Shown here: positions 42,671 to 54,385 of the stretch, one piece after another
Layout: each line of letters starts with the position of its first letter
How positions within the stretch are numbered: position 1 is the first letter of the stretch
Source of the DNA: Thunnus maccoyii
Taxonomy: Eukaryota; Chordata; Actinopteri; Scombriformes; Scombridae
Reading direction: 5' to 3'
Assembly (NCBI RefSeq): GCF_910596095.1
Contig: NC_056538.1
Coordinates: forward strand, 7,496,001-7,560,000
Length of the DNA stretch: 64,000 nt
The notes under the pieces: generated by a model
The model's database searches: none
What the model was told of the DNA's origin: nothing
The model's input: only the letters and a program-made list of their open reading frames with translations
Program-made: the position numbers and the translations under genes

Positions 42671-43462
42671 ACGTTCAAATGCTTGCTGAGCGTCAGTGGA
42701 GGCACATTGGCAGCATCACACCACGCTGAGCTTAACGCTTAAACAATTATGAACAGATGATTTTAGCCCGCTCTTGTTATATGCTCATCACTAAGACTAT
42801 TTTATTTCTCTTAAGCAGAAAAAGCAGAGCTACTTCCACAGTCTTGTTAGCAGATGAAGTCTGATGTTTCCTAATAGCTGCTCCCCTGTGGCTCCCCACT
42901 TTTTACTGTGAGTTGCAGTAAGTGATGGCCCTGTGGGAAAGCCATTAGCCACTGGTTGTCTCTCTCATTCTTTCTCTCTGCTCCCACCTCTTCCCCCTGT
43001 TTCTGCAGAGACCTACTAAAGACACACACACACACGTATTCACATACACACATGCACAACTACTGCAGTATTCCCAAGACGGTTAGCGGCTGTCAGGGTT
43101 GTTTTGTTTTGACCAGTTCCCATAAGGCCAGTGGAGTCTGTAAATCTCTACAGTCTTGGCAGGAAAGCCATTAGTAGGCGGTCATACTGGGCCAGTTGCT
43201 TAATGCTCACATTGAGGGACAGGGACAGTCACTGGGAGGGCAACTGGAGGGCACTGAAGGGCATAACAAGCAAACTAAAAATGATTTTCTTGATTTGATT
43301 TGTGCAAACACTTTGTTGACCTGCTTGAAATTGAATTTCATGGAAAATGTGATGTCAAATTGATATGATTTAATAGGATTAATAGGTGCAGTGCTGTCAT
43401 GAAGGAACTAATTTTCCTATGCTGAGGCTTAAGTTACTCACAGCATAGCCTAATTGCTTTAT

Positions 43463-43463
<1 letters not shown>

Positions 43464-43509
<46 letters not shown>
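43464..43509 (+). repeat. (CA)n microsatellite
   Basis: This is a pure CA run of about 46 bases. Confidence 0.95.
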
Positions 43510-43512
<3 letters not shown>

Positions 43513-44611
43513 CTTCTGTAGTTAAGTGTGTGTAGCCAGTCTGGCCTGACACTTCATTTTGCTACCAACTCTGCGTTGTGTTTGTGGATGATAAGGAATG
43601 AGACGGGGACAACTGCTGTCTTTCCAGCCGGAGGAGATTTATTCTCTAAGGGGCTCTATAAGACACAATAATATCAGTACAGCAACTTCACATGACATCT
43701 CCTCAGCAGGGCCTGTAGCCGGAAGACTGTATGACTTGTGTGCCACTACATTTACTGCATTCAGTTTTCCTTTAAATCAGTAAAACAATATCATCTCATT
43801 CTGATTGTATACTTAAAATGTCTCTTTAAAAGCTATTTTCCAACCCACCAGTGGCAATTTCTGTATTTTACACAGCACCTGAGAGAATAAACAGCAGTAG
43901 TCCTCATCTCATTCTTCATCATCTACAAACACAATGCAGTGTTTGTAGCATAACGAATTGTCAGGCCAGACCGGCTAAATGTGCATACCAATGCTGGACT
44001 ATTAATGTGATGTGTGTCCTCTTATCTTTTGTACATTCACTCATTATTCAAACACCTTTGTATACCGGATGTGCTCGTGCAAGCATGTGCCTGCATGTGA
44101 GCTCATGATCATCATCTTGTTATCTCTCTTTTCCACACATCTGAGCTAATTTCCATTGACAGAATTAATTACCATGGTGACGAACAGCACGCTCACCCGG
44201 CCCATCCTTATACATGCCGCTCAATTATACAGCACCATTATCTTGTAGGGAGACGTCACTCAGAATAGCACTTCAGCCAAAAATAGCATAAGCTGGCAAC
44301 GCATGTCAGAGCATAGAAACTGCATTTGACTGGAAAATGCTGATACACCTGAAATCACAGCTGTTCACTCAGATCATCAGGTGGTGTTGAGGACATACAT
44401 ACTGGACAGGCACAAAATTGATCTTGTGCACATGCGGACATTGGTGTAAACACCATTAAAGGTTGCTGTTTTGGAGATCAGCACTCTCCCATATGTGTGA
44501 CCATTAAAAAAAAACCAGAGCAAGGTTAGGGTTGGATTTTCCTCTGAGACCTCATTCCAGAAATAAAAGTTATTGCCTGCTGCTCCAAATCCTTTGAAGA
44601 TACTGATGTGT

Positions 44612-44653
<42 letters not shown>
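44612..44653 (+). repeat. (CA)n microsatellite with CG steps
   Basis: A CA run containing a CACGCGCGCAC segment at its left end. This alternating purine-pyrimidine sequence favours left-handed DNA. Confidence 0.95.
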
Positions 44654-44655
<2 letters not shown>

Positions 44656-45603
44656 TAAATTGCACAGTCTGTGTTAAATTTATTGAAATAATTACAAAAT
44701 AATGACTGTATATAAACCCTCACATAAAAAGAGGTCTCTGAATCTTTTTCCTTCCTCTCTTGTCTCTCTCTCTGTAAGACAGAGACTGTACACATGTACA
44801 CACTGTATGAGTATTCCCATTAGGTTGGAGAGAGTTTTCAAAGTGTCAGCTACATAGCAGCAGATGAATAATGCAAAGGAAATAAAGGGCCTTTTTCTGC
44901 ACAGCAGCTACATGAGCTATGATACATCATATGCAAGTTGTAAACTGACGCTAACCTCAAATCTTCTGCTTGACTTGCCATCTCTGTTCGACTTTTGAAT
45001 GACACTTTGAATTCACATATAGGCATCTGTTGTGTGTGTGTTATGGGTCGTTTTGATGAGTAATTTCATTTAATTGGAAGTAAATATAAGTGTATTTATG
45101 AGAGATTACCAAGATGGTATAGGCCAATTTGAAAATCTATGAACCATTATATTACACATAATGTAGCAGTTTGTATGATACATTCATTCACTGTTGTAAG
45201 AAAATAATGAACGTCTAATACATCAAGGCTATAAATAGATGTAGCTAAAAAAGGGTTAATCTATTATACATTTCAGTAATTTTATATCCTGTCAGGATTT
45301 TCTTTTCCAGCTCATTCTTCTCCCATTTTCCCTCGCTTCCCACATCCTTTAAAACAAAAAAAACTTCCTCTCTTCCTTTGTTGTTCTTCACCTTCATACC
45401 CAGAGCGATCTGTTTCCTCCTTCATCTGTATTTTACAGCCTCCCTCTTTAACAGCACTTGCGAGTCAGGTTTTTTATGTATAAATTCAGCTCATTTGTTA
45501 TCATTTCCGCTCACATTCTTCCCTAATCTTTCGCTCTCTCTGTCTTTGTCAGCAGAATATTCAGATGAGTCTGTGGTGCGTATAAGCACACATTCAGCTC
45601 AAA

Positions 45604-45605
<2 letters not shown>

Positions 45606-45637
<32 letters not shown>
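45606..45637 (+). repeat. (CA)n microsatellite
   Basis: Pure CA run of about 32 bases, followed by CATACATACAAACACACATAG. Confidence 0.95.
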
Positions 45638-45641
<4 letters not shown>

Positions 45642-48482
45642 TACAAACACACATAGATATACATACATGAGTGCTTGAATGTCAAAAAGACAAGAGCAGG
45701 AAAGAGAAGAGACCGTTTAAAAACGACTCCAAGATTGAGCTGCAAATCATGAATAACTAATAACATGTTCATATTCTGGCTGTCGGTTCTTGCTGTCATC
45801 AATCACGGCCCTGTCTTCATTCTGCTAGCTATAGCTTCATTAAGCTGATAATGGACTCTGGGCTGCATGTCAACCAGGCAATATCTGCTTCCATTCAACC
45901 TATGATTAAATAACCTCTCTGAGCAGCCCAACTAACTCTGGCCTGTGTTTTCCTTCATATAATCTAGCTGATAAATGCCTTTTCATTGCTACAAGCAGGG
46001 GTGATATACTTCACACTGCTGCAGTTTCTCAAGCCTGACTTTAGAGGTATCCCAAATACTGACCAAGATCAGTGATTGTGAAGTAAAATCTTATAACTTT
46101 AACATCTTTTAAAAGATATGTGTAATACTGAATTGTGATGTGTAGTTTTTTTGGCTTTGAAAACTTTGTACTATATGTACTATATTGTTGTTATTGTATA
46201 TGCACACTAAATGATACCACAAGCATTTAGGCCCAATATGTGCAGGTGGATTTAGACATGGCATAGCTGAAAATGCACATGTGTAATTAATAGTATTAAT
46301 GAAGGCATTAGCTTTTCCTATTACAGGACCACACGTGCATTACGGCTCAGTGGCACTTTAATAGAACTGTGCCATCGTTAATTTTATTAATGCCACCTGT
46401 GCTTTTTCTGCTCTGACAAGTTAAAATGTAAATTGTGAATCTACAGTACTCAAGATTTCAAAATGAGAAAAGGATTGGTGAACACCAAAACTCAGCTCTA
46501 GACCCACAAGTCTCATGAAAAGGGGATAAGAGCCTACCACTGAATTTTATATTTTTTTTAATCTAATTTTACAATAAAACCTTTGAAGCGTAACTTTGGT
46601 GATAGTCAAGTCAAGATTTCTTTAAAGTTCCTTATCACACAAAACACACACAACAGAACACGAAAAGAAAAAAGTGATTTAAATCACAAATTGAAATAGA
46701 TATAAAACAGACATAAGACATTGAAAACAATAAGAATAAAACCAACTGCCTGCCAAGAGATGGTTAAAATAAACCCATTTTTTGAACCAACCGGAAGGTT
46801 ACAACACATTGTAGGACAGAGAAAACAGTTTTACGTCTGGCCTTCCAGAGAAGGATCTATATGAATGTTCAATAGGAAGAGACCACAATGTGAAAATGCC
46901 CTGAGACCAGCTGATTATTTGTGAGTACTGGGAACTGATAAGTAAGAGGAACCAGAAACAAGTAGGAGCTGTGCTGGTGTTTATGGTAAAATGTGATCAG
47001 AGTCATGAACATTGAAACTGTCATTGATAAATGCATTAAATCTCTTCTGGGGAGACTGTGAGCTGTTACATAATCTACCAATCTTTCTGTCTCCTCCCAT
47101 AACCCCCCACCCCTCACCTAAATCGGGACCCTTTGCTCTCTCAGGTGATAAGCTGATTACAACTGAGTTGACAACCTCTTGTCACAGCGGGAGGTCTGTT
47201 GAAGCTGAGCCGAACCCCTGTCTGAAACACTGATTGATTCTGCTGTCTACTCCACACAAGTCTGAGAAAATCTGGTGGAGATTATCCAGCTGTAGTTTTC
47301 CAAAAAATCATTTTAATGATGACATCAAATAAATTCTTGGAGATGACTAGAATAAAGCAATTCTTTTTGCATCTGTTTTTATAGATTAAACTGGCATTTG
47401 TTGCCTGTGATAACATAAAATATTCATTATAATACTGTTGGTCTCATTAAGATATACGGCTTAAAGGTGACTTCACAAATATATTTACTGGTCACACAAA
47501 ACTGTCTAGTTGTTGAACAAGTTGTATGCTGGGTAAATATCCAGACATAATGTAGCTGACTGCAACAGCTTAGCAGTGTTACTGGGTGTATCTCTAACCA
47601 CAGTTCATATATACACACGACCAGCAGCAAAGCCATAGCTTAATAAATATTCATTCAGTTACAAAGGTTAATCTGGCATTCGCCATCTGGAGCAATCCAA
47701 TGGCAAAAATGTTTGAGCTATAACTGTTTGAATGTTTCCCATCACTACCTTCCATCACTCATAATGTAAAAGCAACAAGATCTTTGCTCACTGACTGGAA
47801 GTGACGTCAGTAAACCCTCTGAGACAACCTTGTGATTTTGGGCTTTATAAATAACACTGACTCGACTTGTCAGTACACTTCTGCTTTTCCACACTAACAG
47901 ACCCTTTTCACAGTGTCACAGAAGGGTAAACACAGCTGCAGCTGATGAGTAAGTTTGACTTGTACTACTTATGTACACTAACGATAAGAAAGACTTATCA
48001 GAATGTTTAGGTAATTAGATTAATTTATTGCAGTTGAATTTTCTACGCTATGACAATTCTGTGAAGAGTCCCCTGAGATATAAATGTAACTATTTTCACA
48101 GCAACAAAAAAACAGTTTGACAGTTAATTCTTTATTATTGTTATGTTTGTACTGTAGCCTGCCTAAATTTGGAATTAAATGTTGCTGATGTGATGACAGT
48201 ATCATGGGCCATTAACTCATCACTGTCTCACTCCATTTTATTATGCCAGGTTCATGACATATCATGCGGACCAAGATTGCAAGCATCTGGTTCAGCTGTA
48301 ATTCTGAGTAAGAGAGGTCAAGAATTTCTCAAAGCTAAGACATAAAAAAAACCTACTAAAAGTGTCAAATAACCTGAAGCAACATGGATGCAAAGCCACC
48401 TTTGCTGGCAGTTTCAGCTAAATAAAATCCCACTGATACAATTGATTCAGCTACTTAAAAATCAGCTATGTACTGTTTAAAT

Positions 48483-48740
48483 TATAGACTGTGTATAAAG
48501 ATAGACGTAGCGAGGTGTGACATCACCATCTGGTTTGCATTGGAGTTGATTTGAAGCCCAAAGTTGCTGCTTATGGTCGGTGTGGCCATCAGGGGCATTA
48601 CACTTTCAGGTAATTCCACATTGACTTCAGCCTCATGCAGTAATAGTTGCTGCTTGGGTTTGAACCTGGCTTTACTTGTTAAACCTGCATGATTTTTTTT
48701 TTTTTTTTGGCTGCCATGGGGCCAGTGGAGCAAGCTATAA
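48483..48740 (+). repeat. Fish repeat starting TATAGACTGTGTATAAAGATAG
   Basis: The start resembles the TATAGACTGTAAAAAATATGG repeat that recurs at about 49050. Later blocks include GGGCATTACA and TTGACTTCAGCCTCATG, then a 16-T run (48693-48708). It abuts copy 2 of the TTAAAGCTG family. Confidence 0.5.
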
Positions 48741-48744
48741 AAAG

Positions 48745-49569
48745 TACTGACATATAATCATCTTATAAAGTTTATATGGCGAACACGTTAGCAAACAGAG
48801 CATCAGAGCATCATTAGCATTCATTTTGGAGTCGTGCTTCTGGCCATTTAGGGAATGTAAGTCCAACATTCACTCTCCTTTTAGCTCAGTTTTGCTCTCC
48901 ACCAACTCCTGAGGGAAAGCTCTGGCTCCTTAGATGCTAAATACTTCACTGCTAACTTTGCTAACTTTGTCTGTCATTTGGTGCTGGGCAGGTAGTTTTC
49001 TGTGGGTTTATCAGAACTGTTTTACTGATGAGAGTTGGGGTGAGACCATAGACTGCAAAAAATATGGACATAGTCACTGTGATGTCACCTATTGGTTTGT
49101 GGACTCCCATTTTGAGACCTCAAGTTTAGCGATTTGACTGTCGCCATCTTTGATTTTTGGAGCCAGAAGTGACCATATTTGGACAAGCAGGAAGAGCTGA
49201 CTCTAGCGCTAGCTGCTAGCATGGTTAGCACAGTGCATTTAACATCTATGTTAAACTGTGATAATGCTAATGTGAATTTTCGCTAGCGAAAAACAGGCCT
49301 AAAACCATCAAAACATATAGCCTACTTACCAGAAAAACTGAATATCCGACTCCTTAGAGGGTCTTTTAGTACAACCAAACACTGAACAAGACTTTTTTAG
49401 GTGACCAAAATGTTACAATTAACTTTCATGAACTGAAAACTCACGGTGAAATAGTGGCAGCTATATGCTCTGGGAATCTGTGTGTTTGTCAGTACGTGTG
49501 AAGTGAACCCTTTCACATCACACATAATCATTTCATCCATTGTATATATATTGATTAGAGCAGCTTTAA
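48745..49569 (+). mobile_element. TTAAAGCTG-family element (copy 2), split by a nested repeat
   Basis: The left part (about 48745-49048) has TTATAAAGTTTATATGGCG, TTAGCATTCATTTTGGAGTC, CAACTCCTGAGGGAAA, GTCTGTCATTTGGTGCTGGGCAGG and GATGAGAGTTGGGGTGAGACC. The right end (about 49495-49569) has GTGAAGTGAACCCTTTCACA, TTGATTAGAGCAGCTTTAA. Between them lies a different repeat beginning ATAGACTGCAAAAAATATGG. The element is therefore one copy interrupted by a younger insertion. Confidence 0.65.
49049..49470 (+). repeat. Nested fish repeat (ATAGACTGCAAAAAATATGG type)
   Basis: Blocks TAGTCACTGTGATGTCACC, TTGGTTTGTGGACTCCCATTT, TCGCCATCTTTGATTTTTGG, CAGAAGTGACCATATTTGGA occur in the order of an abundant percomorph MITE-like repeat. 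The right boundary is uncertain. It sits inside copy 2 of another family. Confidence 0.6.
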
Positions 49570-52500
49570 CAAATCACTACAACTTATAAAGATAATTTAG
49601 GCTAGAGCTCCATTTATCTGGTGTGACTGCATGGCTGATAATGTCTGCTGATATGAGCGGCTGATTTTTTATTTTCCAAAATCCACTTCACTCTGATGTG
49701 ATTTTCTACTGAAATTGGATGTAATTTGAGACACAACCACTGACAGAGATGGAAACAGTTGATAGTCCTACACTGTGGGTAGAAAAGCTCCTTGTTTAAA
49801 AATAGTCTCTTTTGATGCAACTCACTTTCAAGAAGTCTAAACTAAGACTAGCCTAACTCTTTAGATCTGGCCTCAAGTGAATCCATTCACAGCCTGATGA
49901 TATCTTGTCTATTTTCATTCAGAGCTTGATCTTCAGTTCATGGGATAAGAAATCAGTAGGGGATTTACAGTTCATATACTGCTGGGATACTGCTGTGTGT
50001 GTTTATTTTTTAATGCAGAAAGACAAACAGTGGGAAGGAGAGAAAATATTAGCCAGGAGGAGAGCAATTTGTTATTTTTACTCTTCAAGAAGTCATTTTG
50101 TGATTCACTGATTCTTGTGTGACTTCTGGGTGAACTCTCTCTGAAACATAATACATCAAATTAATGTTTCTAGATTATATAGACTATCTCATACTTATTC
50201 TTATTCTGACACTAAAAACAACTCTGCATCGCAACATTGCTCATTATGATGGTTGCAGGATACGACTGGACTTGTGCAAACAGATTGCAATGCAAACAAA
50301 GTCAATCCTTATCTATGGCGCAGACCCACTTCTCAATATCACTCTCTATCTGCCTCTCTTTGTCCTTCGTACCCCTACCTCACAGTTTTATCATCGTCCT
50401 TTTCTCCTCTTCCTCTCCTCATTTATTTCCTCTGACATATCCATAATGTCTCTTCAATTTACTCTTTCACCCTTCACCCACCCATGCACCCATCCATCCA
50501 TGCAGTTCAACCTTACTAATCTGCTTCACCCTCTTCTTCATTACTCTCCCTGCTTCACTTCTTCATATTGAAATCAGATAGTAGTGCAAGCATGTCTAAA
50601 AAATCAGTTCAAGAGTTCAATTAAAGTCATAACACAGAAGTGAAGAAACAGCTTTGTGCTTGCAAATTCAGCATCACTGCACAGCATCTCTGTCTCTCTT
50701 TCCCCCTCACCACTGCTCTGCTTCTCTTATTCCCGTCTCTCCCATGCTCCGTCCATGCGTGCCATCAGAGCCTACTTCATCATGTTGAAGCACAGAGGTT
50801 GAAAGCTAATTAATGAGGCTCATACGTAATACATGCTCAGCGAGGATCATCATGTCATGCGAGCACCAGCTAGGAGTTGGACAGCAGAACGGAGGAAGCA
50901 CATATTGCAGCCATCGGCCTTCCTACTCATCTTTGTCGTCCTTCGCTTTATCCCGATCTCCCGTCACCTCCATCTGTCCTTCCTGTCCTGCCTGTCTCTA
51001 GAAGTTACATTAGTTCTGTGCTCTGTACTTCTTTCCTCCACTCTTCCTGCTTTCCATAAACCTGAAAAGACATGAGCTGACTTTAACCACCTGTTTTATG
51101 TTGAGGGGTTTCTGCTGATTTTGTAGACAAATCTCTTTATAACAATGATTCATACGCACAATAGAAAATAGAATAGGTTTTATGATGATATGTTTTACAA
51201 CGGAGAAATGCTTTTCCCAAAATATAATTAATTCCAACTGGTTTTCATTGGCCTTGGGATGATTTCTGATGGTCTGAGTTGATCCGCTTTTTGATTTTTG
51301 TGATTTTATCGTCCCTTTTTCTGCTTATCATCTATTTCTTCCCAGCTCCCTCATCTCATATCCCTCTCTCCTGCAGGGACGAGCACATGATGCTATCAGC
51401 TTGTCAAACACATATAGCAAACTGACTGATTCTCTATCCCTGTGCACTCTTTTAAACAAAGACCATACAATGACCTGCTTGGTTCTCATTAGGTGTGACT
51501 GGCCTTGTAAAAAAAAGTAAAAGGTCAATTGAATTATATACCACCTGGAGTCAAGGGGGAAAAACATCAAAAACAGCCGATCAGTGTTGGCTGTCTTTTA
51601 CAGTTTGAACTCTCTCTGTGCACTTGGCTATTGATTTGGTTATTAATGTCAATCTGGGAGCTAAAATCTATTCAACCTTTTTTCACGGTAGCCATCAGAG
51701 TGTTCATACAGTAGAGAGAAATAAAATAAAAGGAGGAGCACACTCCCCTGCTGATTTAAATGGATGCTTGTCTCCTCTAAACATATGTGGCTTGATGTAA
51801 ATTTACATAGAAGAGGAAATTGCTTTTCTCAGAGGCAGCCTATTTTCTCTGACCATGCAATAGGTGAAATTGTTTTGTAAGAATCACCGTTATCGGCTTT
51901 AACCGTTAAAACTGCATTATACAAGGGGTGGTATAGTGTAAGTCCCATCCTCTTCTCCTGTTTTTCACTGGTGTTTTCAAACAGGTTTTTACTGATTAAT
52001 TCTTAGTGTTGTTGTTCTTTGATTTCTTATTGTTTTCCATAAGATGCTATTGTGACTTCCCTTCGGTTTCATCGTAGCCACCCTCATCTTGATAGCTGTA
52101 GCCCACCTCACCACTGGCCACAGCTGCAGCAAATAGTATATTTACCTTACAATTTCAAATATCACTGAAAAACAAATTTCATCCAGCACATATATGTATG
52201 TATGTACAGCAATAGAAACAGCCTGATATTGTACCACATATCATACATATGTATTGTCACAGTTTAAAATTGAAGTTTGCCAGAGCCTTGCATTTCCCTT
52301 ATACTTGTCCCTGCAACTTTCACACAGTCTAAACAATTAGACGAACATAAGCCATGAGGGTATGGCTGCCCACTCACTCCACAGATGATGTAGTCTATCT
52401 AATATGTCAGTATATCTTTTCGTGTCAAACAAGAGTGCACTCAGTATATACAGTGACTTCAAAATGAACCGAGCTGAATCCTAAGAACATCACTTCTGTT

Positions 52501-52739
52501 AATAATACATGACGAGGGGAAATTCGAAGTCGAAATGTGATGTAAATGTATAAAATATTCATGAAAAAACAATATTATAAATGGTGAATGCAAAACCAAA
52601 CCTTACTGAGTAAGAATAATCATGAGGCAACACACACACACACACACACACACAGATGACAGCACATGCTTGTGCGTGCATCCATGCATATACTCCCACA
52701 TCTCCAGCTCTTTAACCTCACATACACACACAAACACAA

Positions 52740-52786
<47 letters not shown>

Positions 52787-53950
52787 CCATCTGCTGGACG
52801 AGCAGACACATGCTGAAGATGTGTACCACAGACCGACAGTAGAGTCAGACTGTGGTGCTGCATTGTCCTTGCTGGTGGCCTATAGTGTGCCCTGTGATTC
52901 AGAAGAGGATGGAAGGCCAGCATATGCTGGAGCAGACTGCAGTAGGAAGGTCAATCATTTCTTGCCGCTTCAAATTACCGTATCTGTTAAATACTGAATA
53001 TATTTATATACCTTGCACACTGATATAATGTAATGCAACGTGTCCAGTGCGTTTACAGTGTCATTTTTGTTCAGTTGAAGTGACTCTTGAATCATCCTCA
53101 GGTCTGACAAGCATTTGGAGATGAATATGTATAAATGTATAACGTGTGTGGAATGTATGCTGACAGATTGAGTGTTGCATGAGTGATTTACATGGACTTG
53201 TTTCACCTTCATCATCTCAGAGTTCAGGTCAACCCCAGACATATATCATTAATAGCTCTCCCAGTTCTTCCTGATATTCAGCTTTTTCCTGTTGAAGAGG
53301 CAGCTGACTCATCTGACCATGTCTTCATATCCAGTCTTACTTATATCGCTCTAAAAGGGAAGAATTATTGATAGTGGTTTGGCTTATAGCTACATCCAAA
53401 GTCAGATGACTAACTGTGAAATTACAGAGAAAGAAAGACACCACTGGTGTCCTTACTTGAATTTTTCAGGAGAAAACATTGAGTTTCAGAGACAAATCAT
53501 TATCAACAATCACAACCAACCACTTTAGGAACAAAATTATTTAAATAAATCAGGACAAGTCAATAGTTTCTTTGTGATTATACATAACTGCTAGGTATTT
53601 GCTGTGAAAGTTTGATCCATTTTGTTATGAATGTGGGGCTAATTCAAAAACTTGTGTTCATCACTCAAATGTAATACTTCAGGTGACACCACAGACAGCT
53701 ATACTCTCATATTGATGACAGCATTAGATCTATATGTTGGCTCTGTGCTTTGATGTTAACAAGAATAAAGTTGAAATGATGCTTCTCTGAAGATGCACAT
53801 AAACATCTCTGTGAACCTATGAAGAGAAGGGTGTTATGGGTAGCTGTGGGATGACGAAAACAAATGAAAACATATTAAATACAAGCATTAAATAAACAAC
53901 CACGCGAACATCTCAGAACGATCCCTGTGCACATTCACCTACATAAGCAT
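49570..53950. other. Gene-free stretch
   Basis: No exon recognised. A pyrimidine-rich stretch lies at about 50330-50570. CA tracts lie at 52628-52653 and 52741-52788. The segment 50740-50890 (with GCTAATTAATGAGGCTCAT) looks unique and could be regulatory. Confidence 0.4.
52741..52788 (+). repeat. (CA)n microsatellite
   Basis: CA tract with one AA interruption. A second run lies about 90 bases to the left (52628-52653). Confidence 0.9.
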
Positions 53951-53954
53951 AATA

Positions 53955-54385
53955 CCAGCATAAGAGTATGCTAACATGCTAACAATGCAATGTTAACATG
54001 CTGATGTTCAGCAGGTATAATGTTTACCATGTTCACCATCTTATATTGATCATGCTAACATTTGATAATTAGCATTCATCCTCATTCAGTTGAGGCTGAT
54101 GGGAATGTCAGTATTTTTGCAAACATACCAACACCATATAACACCAAAGTTATTACAGTTCATCCTGAGAGGAACATGAAAGCCTAAACCAAATTCAAAG
54201 GCAACCCTTCAAACAGATGAGAAGTCAGGAGATCACCAAAGTCAGTGGGATTGATCCCCAGGGGAACATTAATGTTTCTACAAAATTTCATGGCAATCCA
54301 TTAAATAATTATTGAGATATTTTAGTCTGGATCAAAATCCAACAGTCCAACTGACTAACTTCGCCAGCTAGCGCTGCTAAAAAAC
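53955..54385 (-). repeat. Percomorph MITE-type repeat (copy B, minus orientation)
   Basis: Reads as the reverse complement of copy A at 24410-24970: ATGCTAACATGCTAAC, CATGTTCACCATCTTA, TTGAGGCTGATGGGAATGTC, AAATTTCATGGCAATCCATT and GCCAGCTAGCGCTGC occur in mirrored order. The two copies differ by several indels. Confidence 0.7.

Larger units (their letters stand above)
42671..48479. other. Gene-free stretch with possible regulatory segments
   Basis: I see no coding exon. Apart from the three CA tracts, the stretch includes two segments that look unique: 44150-44330 and 46230-46440, the latter with repeated TTAATT/TTAAT sites, CACACGTG and GCATTACGG. No promoter or poly(A) arrangement supports a gene. 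Confidence 0.4.

Noticed and set aside
50164-50571. 135-codon frame on the plus strand
   Set aside because: Lies in a CT-rich region; composition resembles translated low-complexity DNA and no homology is recognised.
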